5,935 bases of DNA. Origin: JBHPHA01 sp042569905. Its GTDB lineage: Bacteria; Patescibacteriota; Minisyncoccia; Moranbacterales; UBA9337. The stretch lies in NCBI GenBank assembly GCA_042569905.1, contig JBHPHA010000038.1:1-5935 (forward strand), given 5' to 3'. Below the pieces are notes generated by a model. The model made no database searches and was not told the origin of the DNA. It saw only the letters and a program-made list of their open reading frames with translations. Shown piece by piece: positions 1 to 5,342 of this stretch. A program made the translations under genes and the position numbers. Positions within the stretch are counted from its first letter, which is position 1, and every line of letters begins with the position of its first letter.

Positions 1-324
1 AATAAAATTAGTAATTTTTTTGAGTTAAGGATATTTAAGTTTACGTTTTGGAGCTTGTTTGGTTTGGCAAATTCTTTTGTATTATTTTTCTTAGTATATG
101 ATTATTTTGTTGTTTTAGGGGTTCCAGAAGAAAGAACTTTCTTAATCACGGCACTCTTTCATTTTTTGGCAGTTTTATTAAACTTGTTTTTTCTAATTTA
201 TTTTATTCTTATAAAAAAAGAATTTAAAACCAAAAAAAGCTTCATTGTGCTTGCATTGCTCATTCTTCCATTGACTGTATATTTGTTGCCTGTAGTTTTT
301 AATTTTTTTATTTCGATTTTTTAG
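1..324 (+). CDS. Multi-pass membrane protein, C-terminal part (5' end outside window)
   Basis: The reading frame is open from base 1 to the TAG at 322-324, so about 107 residues are visible and the true start probably lies upstream. A TTG at 55 could serve as an internal start, but no ribosome binding site precedes it and the frame continues unbroken before it. The protein is strongly hydrophobic. Counting from the TTG, there are about three membrane helices: residues 3-22 (rich in F, V, L), 29-54 and 63-88. Helices 2 and 3 are separated by the basic loop KKEFKTKKS, which by the positive-inside rule is probably cytoplasmic. This places the C-terminus outside or at the end of the last helix. 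I do not recognise a family and see no catalytic motif. No T-tailed hairpin follows it, so whether it is co-transcribed with the next gene is undecided. Confidence 0.6.
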   Translation, partial: NKISNFFELRIFKFTFWSLFGLANSFVLFFLVYDYFVVLGVPEERTFLITALFHFLAVLLNLFFLIYFILIKKEFKTKKSFIVLALLILPLTVYLLPVVFNFFISIF

Positions 325-353
325 CTATTATCGCATACCGTTTAGAGTTACTC

Positions 354-410
354 ATTTCTAGCGTAACAGTGTGTTGTGTTGGATTTAGTAGAGTGTTTTG
401 CTCTAGAAAT
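354..410 (+). repeat. 8-bp inverted repeat in the leader upstream of the 437 gene
   Basis: ATTTCTAG at 354-361 is the exact reverse complement of CTAGAAAT at 403-410, with 41 bases between them. A smaller hairpin, TAGAG (389-393) with CTCTA (401-405), competes for part of the right arm. In RNA these would be mutually exclusive structures just upstream of the ribosome binding site. The arms are short and this may be chance in an AT-rich spacer. I found no convincing -35/-10 pair between 325 and 425. Confidence 0.25.
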
Positions 411-425
411 GTAGAACTTTAAAAA

Positions 426-431
426 AGGAGG
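426..431 (+). promoter_or_regulatory. Strong Shine-Dalgarno site deciding a GTG start
   Basis: AGGAGG lies five bases before the GTG at 437. The GTG is followed directly by a clean signal peptide. This near-perfect anti-16S match supports GTG as the real start and shows that the organism uses Shine-Dalgarno initiation, in contrast to the genes at 2532 and 4104. Confidence 0.85.
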
Positions 432-436
432 AAAAA

Positions 437-1906
437 GTGAATAAGGCGCTGGCTGTTTTTTTGTTGATTTTTTTTGGTGTGGCAGGTGCTGCATTTGCGG
501 ATGTTAGCATTGAAGGTAGCAATGACCGGTTGAATTACAGTGGATGGTTGCCTAAAAGGGTATATATTGCTTTCCATTATAACGATCAAGGAAAGTTAAG
601 CGGATACCGAGTTGCATTTCAGGCTGATGGAGGAGAGTTGTTTAATGAGTGGAGGCTAAAAAAAGCGAATGAGGATAGTATGATATTTCCATTTGTTCTA
701 GAGTCAACCCTTGTAATTGACAATAAGAATGAAGTTGAGAAGCTAGATTTTTGGGGATTCGGAAGGTTAGATGGTGTGAATGATAGCATACCTGAGGCCT
801 ATTTAGATTCTACCGCGTATGATTTTTGGAGTGGCACTGATAAGTATGGAATTGGAATTGTGAATCCACACGAGCTTCAGGGAGATGTAGTATATGACTA
901 CTGGGTTGCATTAAGTGAAGCCAGCTTTTGGTTTGTTGCTGATCCGAGTACTCTTGATGTACAGCTGAGATTTCGTCTTAATATTGACTTATCATCTGCC
1001 AAGAAGTTTGGTTATGAAAAAAGCGAAATAGAGAGTGATTTTGAGTTAGGTATTGGCTGGAAAGGTGGTCCGGGCGATGAATTTGGTTATGACAATGTGG
1101 ATGTTTCTGAGAACTATACGGCTCAGGAGATCGGTAAATTCTTCTCTTTTGCGATTGGAAGTCGAACTGGCAGTGATTTGTTACCATATTCAAGCTACCT
1201 TGTTCTCGATGGAATGACTGGTCAGTGGTGTAAGGGGCGTGATGATAGTGAAGTTACAAGTGTTAATAGCATAGAGGAGTGCTTTGGAGTTACTGATAAT
1301 TCTAATTCAGGTATTTCATCTTTGGATGATTTGGAAGATCCTGCTGCATCAGGGAGCTCGCCTTATTTATCTGCATCAGTCGTTGATCCCGAGGAAACTT
1401 CGGAACCAACCAAGCCTAATTTTGAGGGCGTGGGAACTAAATTGAAGACGCTATCGGGTCAAGAAAAGTACGTGTGGTGCAAGTCTGAAGATATGTATAT
1501 GCATCTTTGGTTTCAAAATGACGGAGATGCTGATTGGAAAGGAGATCACGACTATGTTGAGGTGAGATATTATCTCTCCAAAGGAATTAAGGAGGATCTT
1601 CATAGTGAATGGGAAAGAGTTGGAATAGATACAATTCAAAAATATAACTTGGAAATGGGAGATGATCCTCATCACGAAGATGATCGACTTATTCTCCTTA
1701 ATAAGGATTCTATACAGCCCGGCAACTATTACAATATTGTTGGCTGTATCGATAGAACTGTCGATCAAAACAATGGTGAAGGTGATGTGGATGAGATTCA
1801 CGAATCGGATAACTGCATAAAGGAAAAAGTTTTTTATGTGAGCGAAGAATCGGTTCCATCAAGCAGTGCTGCTTCAGCAGCAATTATCAATTTTATTCTC
1901 GATTAA
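437..1906 (+). CDS. Secreted protein with C-terminal CARDB-like domain
   Basis: This 489-residue protein starts at GTG and ends at TAA. Residues 1-21 form a Sec signal peptide ending in AFA, with cleavage likely before Asp22, so the product is exported. Residues 22 to about 260 are rich in aromatic and beta-type sequence, and I do not recognise the family. Residues 285-330 are an acidic, Ser/Pro-rich linker. Residues of about 330-470 resemble the CARDB-type secreted beta-sandwich seen in bacterial surface proteins, with segments such as QNDGDADWKG, HSEWERVG, LQ-type IQPGNYYNIVGC and GDVDEIHESDNC. Five cysteines (265, 282, 348, 437, 460) all fall after the N-terminal domain, and 348, 437 and 460 lie within the CARDB-like part, suggesting disulfides. 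A short tail, SSSAASAAIINFILD, follows but is no clear anchor. The next gene starts 12 bases after the stop, so the two are probably co-transcribed. A role in adhesion or surface binding is inference from the domain type. Confidence 0.85.
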   Translation: MNKALAVFLLIFFGVAGAAFADVSIEGSNDRLNYSGWLPKRVYIAFHYNDQGKLSGYRVAFQADGGELFNEWRLKKANEDSMIFPFVLESTLVIDNKNEVEKLDFWGFGRLDGVNDSIPEAYLDSTAYDFWSGTDKYGIGIVNPHELQGDVVYDYWVALSEASFWFVADPSTLDVQLRFRLNIDLSSAKKFGYEKSEIESDFELGIGWKGGPGDEFGYDNVDVSENYTAQEIGKFFSFAIGSRTGSDLLPYSSYLVLDGMTGQWCKGRDDSEVTSVNSIEECFGVTDNSNSGISSLDDLEDPAASGSSPYLSASVVDPEETSEPTKPNFEGVGTKLKTLSGQEKYVWCKSEDMYMHLWFQNDGDADWKGDHDYVEVRYYLSKGIKEDLHSEWERVGIDTIQKYNLEMGDDPHHEDDRLILLNKDSIQPGNYYNIVGCIDRTVDQNNGEGDVDEIHESDNCIKEKVFYVSEESVPSSSAASAAIINFILD

Positions 1907-1918
1907 GGGAGAAGCGAA

Positions 1919-2242
1919 ATGAAAAAAGTAATCCTTACAATAATCGCAATACTATCAATGACTGGATTTGCAATCGCCTCAGAATACGAAGGCACGGTCC
2001 TGACAATGAAAACTCAATCAATCAACGGAGTTACAAGAAATTCCATATTTCTGGGTGACTCTTACACTTTCTGTTCAACATCGGACTGGTTTGCATACGA
2101 TAACGCTGACACAGGAATCGGAAAGATTTGGACAGCATCTCTTTTGGTTGCATATGAGCAAGGAAAAACCGTAAAAATCGAAGGTAATGGAGTTTGTGAC
2201 CAATACGGAGTCGAAGGAATAAATGCAATTCTTGTGAAATAA
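1919..2242 (+). CDS. Small secreted protein with two cysteines, hypothetical
   Basis: This 107-residue product begins with a signal peptide, MKKVILTIIAILSMTGFAIA, with cleavage likely before Ser21, leaving a mature chain of about 87 residues. The mature part is predicted beta-rich, with the blocks CSTSDWFAYDNADTGIGK, TASLLVAYEQGKTVKI and GNGVCDQYGVEGIN. The two cysteines, one in CSTSDW and one in GVCDQ, could form one disulfide. From memory, the pattern resembles a loose group of small periplasmic proteins common in marine gammaproteobacteria. This is recall, not a search. The start is set by AGGGAG at 1906-1911, which overlaps the upstream stop, so the gene is translationally close to the 489-aa protein. 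Codon use differs from the neighbours: Tyr is TAC in 4 of 5, Asp GAC in 4 of 5, and Ile mostly ATC or ATA. This suggests recent transfer. It ends before a strong terminator. Confidence 0.85.
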   Translation: MKKVILTIIAILSMTGFAIASEYEGTVLTMKTQSINGVTRNSIFLGDSYTFCSTSDWFAYDNADTGIGKIWTASLLVAYEQGKTVKIEGNGVCDQYGVEGINAILVK

Positions 2243-2264
2243 ATCGATTTTGTTTTAAGTAGGT

Positions 2265-2299
2265 AAAACGCTTTTGGAAAAATCCAAAGGCGTTTTTTT
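2265..2299 (+). terminator. Intrinsic terminator of the 437-2242 unit
   Basis: A 14-bp stem, AAAACGCTTTTGGA (2265-2278) with TCCAAAGGCGTTTT (2283-2296), closes on an AAAA loop with one G-U pair. The run of seven T at 2293-2299 gives the tail. It lies 22 bases after the stop of the 107-aa gene and ends the two-gene unit. Confidence 0.9.
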
Positions 2300-2402
2300 G
2301 TTTTCCTGAATCCAGGGCTAAATAGAAGGCTGAATGATAATACTTAACTCTCTCTGATTTTCAATCTCAGTTCGAACGTCTTCCGCTGTCCGGCTCACTT
2401 TC

Positions 2403-2430
2403 AAAAAACACGTGTAAAAGCGTGTTTTTT
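2403..2430 (+). terminator. Terminator hairpin inside module copy 1
   Basis: AAAAAACACG (2403-2412) pairs perfectly with CGTGTTTTTT (2421-2430) around the loop TGTAAAAG. The T-run forms the right arm and tail, and the symmetric A-run means it could also act on the minus strand. It is the second terminator after the 107-aa gene, so it is redundant for that unit. That supports its being carried by the repeat module. Confidence 0.7.
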
Positions 2431-2476
2431 GTTTTAAATAAAGAACGGTTTTGGTTCGAACTTAAGTCTTGATAGT

Positions 2477-2501
2477 GATGGGGAATGAACTGTGATATGA
2501 T
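2477..2501 (+). promoter_or_regulatory. Putative promoter for the 2532 gene
   Basis: TGATATGAT at 2493-2501 is an extended -10 (TG, one base, TATGAT). GAACT at 2487-2491 stands four bases before the hexamer, as it does before the promoter at 4068. No good -35 is present at 17-base spacing; TTGATA at 2469-2474 is 21 bases away and too far. Transcription would start near 2508, leaving a leader of only about 24 bases without a Shine-Dalgarno site. Confidence 0.5.
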
Positions 2502-2531
2502 TAGATTAATAATTGATAAATTTATGAAATC

Positions 2532-3926
2532 ATGAAAAGAATATTAGTAGTTTTTGTATTTGCGGTATATTTGATAATCCCGCTTGTATCCTTTGCTTAT
2601 ACTAGTACATATACCCCTCCTATTTATGATCCAACTGATCCGATTCATACAGATTGGAATAAGATTTACGAAGAAAGAAGAGAGCGTTATGGGAAAAAAG
2701 TTGTAGATTTTTGTACTCCTGAGGTTTATAATGAAGAAAGATGTGAGCAGTATTGTGAGAATTTGAGAGCAGCTAGGGGCGATAGTGAGCTCTGTGGTGA
2801 CACTAAGAAAATCAAGGAGATAAGGGATAAGGTTGTGACATTTTGTTCTTCTGGGGTTAATGATAAGGAAAGGTGTGATAAGTATTGTAGTGATCTAAAA
2901 GAAACTGGACGAGTGCATGAGCTTTGTGGTACCGCGTCTAAGACTGTGGTGAGTGAGCCTGTTTTAAGTAAGAATGTGATAAAGAATAATGATGGTACTG
3001 TTACTGAGGTTGAAAAGAAAAATGAAGCAGGACTGGATATTGAGGTTAAAATAAATTTTGATGAAAATAATAAGAAAATTAGTAAGGTGAGTGTATGGGA
3101 GGAGATGTCTGAAGATGGGATGAGCAGTGATGTTGTGGAAATAATCATGTTCAATGGGTCTGGAAATGAAATATCAAGGGAGAGGACTGAAGATTCGTAC
3201 GGGTCTGATGGATTATTAACCAGAACCACGGTAAAAGGAGATCTCCAGAATATTTTACGGGAAATAGTTAAGATAGATACGGATGGAAAATTAACTGAAA
3301 TATTAGTTGACCAAAAAAATGCCGATAGTGATTCGGATGAGTTTGGTTTGATTTCGCACCATATTTTCAATCAAAAATTAAACGAGTACTTGTTTGTAGA
3401 TGAAAATGGTAATAATATGATTTCCTATGTTTTTGATCAGGAAAATGTTAAAAATACAAGAGTTTTTTATGATGTGCTAGCGAGTAGGATTAATATTGTT
3501 AATGATGATATTACAGAGGATACACTAAGACGGGATCAAATAAGTATGACTATTGAAAAAGGAGAGGATGGTCTTGTCGTGAAATCTTCAGGGGTAGAGT
3601 CTTATACAACAGCTGACTTAATTGTAGACAGTAATTCCGGTAAGGTTTTTATTGATGAAGCTTTGAATGATAGGGAGATAGTTATATCACCTGATCAAAT
3701 TTATAATAATGCCAGGGATAATGGTGATGTTGAGATCGTAGAGAAGATCGAGATTTTAAATGGTGAGAGTGCTAAGTATTTAGTTTCAGGCTTTAAATTC
3801 AAAAAAGTTTTTGGACTTTTTCTTGTTGAGATAAATAAAGAGGTGGCATATGATGCTAAGGATGGAAACTTTATTGAAGTGAAGATGACATTTGTGGATA
3901 AGATTCTTGATAAAATTAGCATATAG
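2532..3926 (+). CDS. Exported protein with two tandem four-cysteine motifs
   Basis: This 464-residue protein has an N-terminal hydrophobic signal of residues 1-22 ending in SFA, so it is exported. Two tandem units follow at residues 55-89 and 99-133. Each reads as KVV or similar, then F, then C-x9-C-x3-C-x12-C-G, with shared ERC, YC and LCG cores. The cysteines are at 61, 71, 75, 88 and at 105, 115, 119, 132, a 44-residue period. Residues of about 140-464 contain no cysteine and are Asp/Glu/Lys-rich alternating beta sequence with turn-like stretches such as DENNKK, GSGNE and DTDGK. This suggests a repetitive beta structure, but no family is recognised. There is no C-terminal anchor. The signal peptide fixes the ATG start although no ribosome binding site precedes it. 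The gene stands alone between module copies 1 and 2. Its function is unknown. Confidence 0.85.
   Translation: MKRILVVFVFAVYLIIPLVSFAYTSTYTPPIYDPTDPIHTDWNKIYEERRERYGKKVVDFCTPEVYNEERCEQYCENLRAARGDSELCGDTKKIKEIRDKVVTFCSSGVNDKERCDKYCSDLKETGRVHELCGTASKTVVSEPVLSKNVIKNNDGTVTEVEKKNEAGLDIEVKINFDENNKKISKVSVWEEMSEDGMSSDVVEIIMFNGSGNEISRERTEDSYGSDGLLTRTTVKGDLQNILREIVKIDTDGKLTEILVDQKNADSDSDEFGLISHHIFNQKLNEYLFVDENGNNMISYVFDQENVKNTRVFYDVLASRINIVNDDITEDTLRRDQISMTIEKGEDGLVVKSSGVESYTTADLIVDSNSGKVFIDEALNDREIVISPDQIYNNARDNGDVEIVEKIEILNGESAKYLVSGFKFKKVFGLFLVEINKEVAYDAKDGNFIEVKMTFVDKILDKISI
2694..2930 (+). repeat. Tandem coding repeat, two Cys-motif units
   Basis: Two units of 132-base period encode the C-x9-C-x3-C-x12-C motif twice. 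The DNA has diverged much more than the cysteine spacing, which is identical. This suggests an old internal duplication held by selection for disulfides or metal binding. Confidence 0.75.
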
Positions 3927-4008
3927 ATTGATTTAGATTAGTGCATGATAAGTTTTATCCGACTCTCAATCTCAGTTCGAACGTCTTCCGTTGCCCGGCT
4001 CAGAGATT

Positions 4009-4038
4009 AAATAACCCTTTAGTAGGGGGTTATTTTTT
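4009..4038 (+). terminator. Terminator hairpin inside module copy 2
   Basis: AAATAACCC (4009-4017) pairs with GGGTTATTT (4027-4035), extended by two G-U pairs, with loop TAGTA and a T-run to 4038. The right-arm bases GGGGT (4026-4030) could instead pair with ACCCC at 4041-4045, an alternative hairpin that would break the terminator. It ends the 464-aa gene's transcript. Confidence 0.85.
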
Positions 4039-4047
4039 GTACCCCAA

Positions 4048-4073
4048 GATGAAGGATCGAACTGTGGTATACT
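4048..4073 (+). promoter_or_regulatory. Putative promoter for the phosphotransferase gene
   Basis: TGGTATACT at 4065-4073 is an extended -10 with a near-consensus hexamer. GAACT at 4059-4063 lies four bases before the hexamer, in line with the promoter before 2532. There is no recognisable -35, as is common for extended -10 promoters. The predicted start near 4080 leaves a leader of about 24 bases with no Shine-Dalgarno site. The GATCGAACT box in the spacer could be an operator. Confidence 0.6.
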
Positions 4074-4103
4074 TTGGGTATAAAAATTTAATAAATTCTT
4101 AAT

Positions 4104-5105
4104 ATGATAACAGAAGAAAAATATGTAGGTTTATCTGAGAGTAATGCTGAGGTTGCTGGTATGAAAATAGAAAATCAAATCTCTGGCTTAGTTGAAAGCA
4201 AGTTTCAAGAAGCTCCAGTGGAGTTAAAAAAGATAACCACGGGTTTATGTAATGAGGTTTATTTAATAAAGTTGAAGAGTGGTGAGGAATTCATTTTACG
4301 TTTTAATTCTGACAGGAAGGATATTGCAGGATCTAGTCGCAACATTCCCTTGTTTAGGGAGTATGGAATCAAGGTTCCAGAGATAGTTTTTGAGGACTAT
4401 ACAAAGTCAGAGTTTCCATGCTATTATCAGATTTTAAGTAAGATCGATGGTCAGGATATTGGTCAGGTATTTTTTGATCTTGATGAGGATGAGCTAAGGA
4501 GTATCGCAGGTGAGTTGTCAGAAGTGACTTTAAAGCTAAGAAAGATGCCTACTAACGGAAGGTTTGGATATGTGGGGGAAAATGAGAATAGTACATTTGA
4601 TTCTTGGTTGGACTTTATTCTTAGTAGGATTCGGGAATGGAAGTCTAGAGATGAAAAAACTAATGTACTAGGTGATGAATTTTTGGGTATTTTAGATGAC
4701 ATTATCGAAAAGTATTCTTCATATTTTGAATCAGTAGAGTCTGAATTGTATTATGATGATATGTGTTCAAAGAATATAATGATCAACAAAGGGAAATTTA
4801 GTGGAATTGTTGATTTAGATTCTATTACTTATGGCGACTATCTTGAGGTGCTAGGAACAATTCAAGCTAGTTATTTGGATACTGAAAGTGGAGATATTTA
4901 TTTAAATTCAATGATGGAGAACTTGGATTTGAATGGAAAGGAAAGGGAAATGGTTGATGTTTATACCGTTATAACTTTAATTAGTTGGCTTACTGAGGAA
5001 GGTGTTGAATTTAATACAAATACAACAACTGAGATAAATTGGGATGAGGTTGCGTCTAAAAAAGAAAAAATAAGGAGAGTATATCAACAGATCGAGAGTG
5101 ATTAG
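4104..5105 (+). CDS. APH-family phosphotransferase (kinase-like fold), substrate unknown
   Basis: This 333-residue protein has the order of an APH/choline-kinase-like enzyme, which would transfer phosphate from ATP to a small molecule in the cytoplasm. It shows a nucleotide-loop-like stretch TTGLCNEVYLIKL (45-57) and ILRF (64-67) at the beta3 strand, with Arg where many kinases have Lys. EYGIKVPEI (86-94) corresponds to the family's 'G-x-PVP' segment. The catalytic loop is YYDDMCSKNIMI (216-227), with Asp219 and Asn224 in the D-x4-N arrangement. The metal site GIVDLD (234-239) is followed by YGDYLEVLG. The usual HGDLHPGN is therefore changed at both histidines and at the glycine. Length is normal for the family. 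A second start at Met20 (4161), with GAGG eight bases upstream, is possible. Drug resistance cannot be inferred. The gene lies alone between two nearly identical repeats. Confidence 0.8.
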   Translation: MITEEKYVGLSESNAEVAGMKIENQISGLVESKFQEAPVELKKITTGLCNEVYLIKLKSGEEFILRFNSDRKDIAGSSRNIPLFREYGIKVPEIVFEDYTKSEFPCYYQILSKIDGQDIGQVFFDLDEDELRSIAGELSEVTLKLRKMPTNGRFGYVGENENSTFDSWLDFILSRIREWKSRDEKTNVLGDEFLGILDDIIEKYSSYFESVESELYYDDMCSKNIMINKGKFSGIVDLDSITYGDYLEVLGTIQASYLDTESGDIYLNSMMENLDLNGKEREMVDVYTVITLISWLTEEGVEFNTNTTTEINWDEVASKKEKIRRVYQQIESD

Positions 5106-5148
5106 GATACTTGTAATTACTAAAAAGTAGTAATCAATTCCCTTACAT

Positions 5149-5259
5149 TCTCAACCTCAGTTCGAACGTCGTCCACAGTCCGGCTCAGAGATTAAATAAC
5201 CCTTTAGTAGGGGGTTATTTTTTGTACCCCAAGATGAAGGATCGAACTTTTTTTATGAT
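5149..5259 (+). repeat. Intergenic module, copy 3 (core, terminator, promoter-like end)
   Basis: The core at 5151-5187 reads TCAACCTCAGTTCGAACGTC at its start and ends CCGGCTCA. It begins 45 bases after the phosphotransferase stop. Bases 5149-5248 match copy 2 at 94 of 100 positions, with 5180-5248 identical. Immediately after the shared GATCGAACT the sequence becomes unrelated to copy 2, apart from a TATGATT at 5254-5260 in the position of a -10. The abrupt end of identity defines the right boundary of the repeat near 5248. Confidence 0.85.
5194..5223 (+). terminator. Terminator hairpin inside module copy 3
   Basis: It is identical to the hairpin in copy 2: AAATAACCC pairs with GGGTTATTT around TAGTA with two G-U pairs, and a T-run follows. 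It would end the phosphotransferase transcript. Confidence 0.85.
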
Positions 5260-5293
5260 TCGTGTTGATATTTGGATGTGGTTATGCTATTTT
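5254..5293 (+). promoter_or_regulatory. Putative promoter region for the hydrolase gene
   Basis: Two candidates exist. TTGATA (5265-5270) and TATTTT (5288-5293) are separated by exactly 17 bases, a classical sigma-70 layout. TATGAT (5254-5259), five bases after GAACT, is the positional equivalent of the module promoters in copies 1 and 2. The first gives a leader of about 43 bases and the second one of about 77. Both would include the ribosome binding site at 5330-5336. Confidence 0.45.
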
Positions 5294-5329
5294 TAAATTG
5301 CACTATAAATCTTTATGATAATTGTCAAA

Positions 5330-5336
5330 AAGGAGA
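5330..5336 (+). promoter_or_regulatory. Shine-Dalgarno site of the hydrolase gene
   Basis: AAGGAGA lies six bases before the ATG at 5343 and fixes that start. Of the three genes that follow a module copy, this is the only one with a ribosome binding site. Confidence 0.8.
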
Positions 5337-5342
5337 ATTTCT

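Larger units (their letters stand above)
2361..2501 (+). repeat. Intergenic module, copy 1 (core, terminator, promoter)
   Basis: The conserved core at 2361-2397 begins TCAATCTCAGTTCGAACGTC and ends CCGGCTCA. It contains the palindrome GTTCGAAC at 2370-2377. A terminator hairpin with a sequence different from that of the other copies follows. The right part, from about 2477, ends in GAACTGTGATATGAT and aligns with copy 2 with one gap. An additional TTCGAACTT at 2455-2463 is the inverted counterpart of the core's AGTTCGAA. This copy is the most divergent. It keeps the core and the promoter-like end, but the middle has been replaced by an unrelated hairpin of the same function. Confidence 0.75.
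3964..4073 (+). repeat. Intergenic module, copy 2 (core, terminator, promoter)
   Basis: The core at 3966-4002 has the same start as copy 1 (TCAATCTCAGTTCGAACGTC) and ends CCGGCTCA. It begins 39 bases after the stop of the 464-aa gene. The terminator hairpin at 4009-4038 and then GATGAAGGATCGAACT at 4048-4063 follow. Bases 3964-4063 form a 100-bp direct repeat with 5149-5248, with six mismatches at 3970, 3986, 3990, 3991, 3992 and 3994. The last 69 bases are identical. The left AGTTCGAAC and right ATCGAACT are imperfect inverted copies bounding roughly 90 bp. Confidence 0.85.

Noticed and set aside
364..420. A sigma-70 promoter before the 437 gene, for example TTGGAT with TAGAAA.
   Set aside because: The spacing is 19 bases and both boxes are weak; nothing better was found in the 325-425 gap.
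978..1193. Minus-strand frames at 978-1193, 1451-1801, 2031-2228, 2726-3370, 3701-3922, 4463-4702 and 5636-5884.
   Set aside because: Each lies inside a well-supported plus-strand gene, has low-complexity composition expected of an antisense shadow, and lacks a ribosome binding site or domain.
2370..2397. Core as a tRNA T-arm or tmRNA fragment because of TTCGAAC.
   Set aside because: No acceptor stem, anticodon arm or CCA lies around it on either strand, and the flanking bases do not form a T-stem.
3968..4008. AATCTC (3968-3973) pairing with GAGATT (4003-4008) as a structural stem of the core.
   Set aside because: It is absent in copy 1 and broken by a C-A mismatch in copy 3, so it is not conserved.
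2318..5188. Minus-strand short frames across the three cores that read SR-x-x-[ED]-DVRTE-[IV]-E and end in stops (2318-2398, 3938-4003, 5120-5188).
   Set aside because: The peptides look alike because the DNA is alike. Most of the differences are at first or second codon positions, not synonymous. Only copy 1 has a GTG in place of CTG, and copies 2 and 3 have an in-frame TAA two codons upstream and no start. A 22-27 codon gene is not supported.
2361..5248. Modules as integron attC sites.
   Set aside because: The gene-plus-repeat layout fits, but the ends do not match the RYYYAAC and GTTRRRY core sites (GTTCGAA has a pyrimidine at position four), and no integron integrase gene is in the window.
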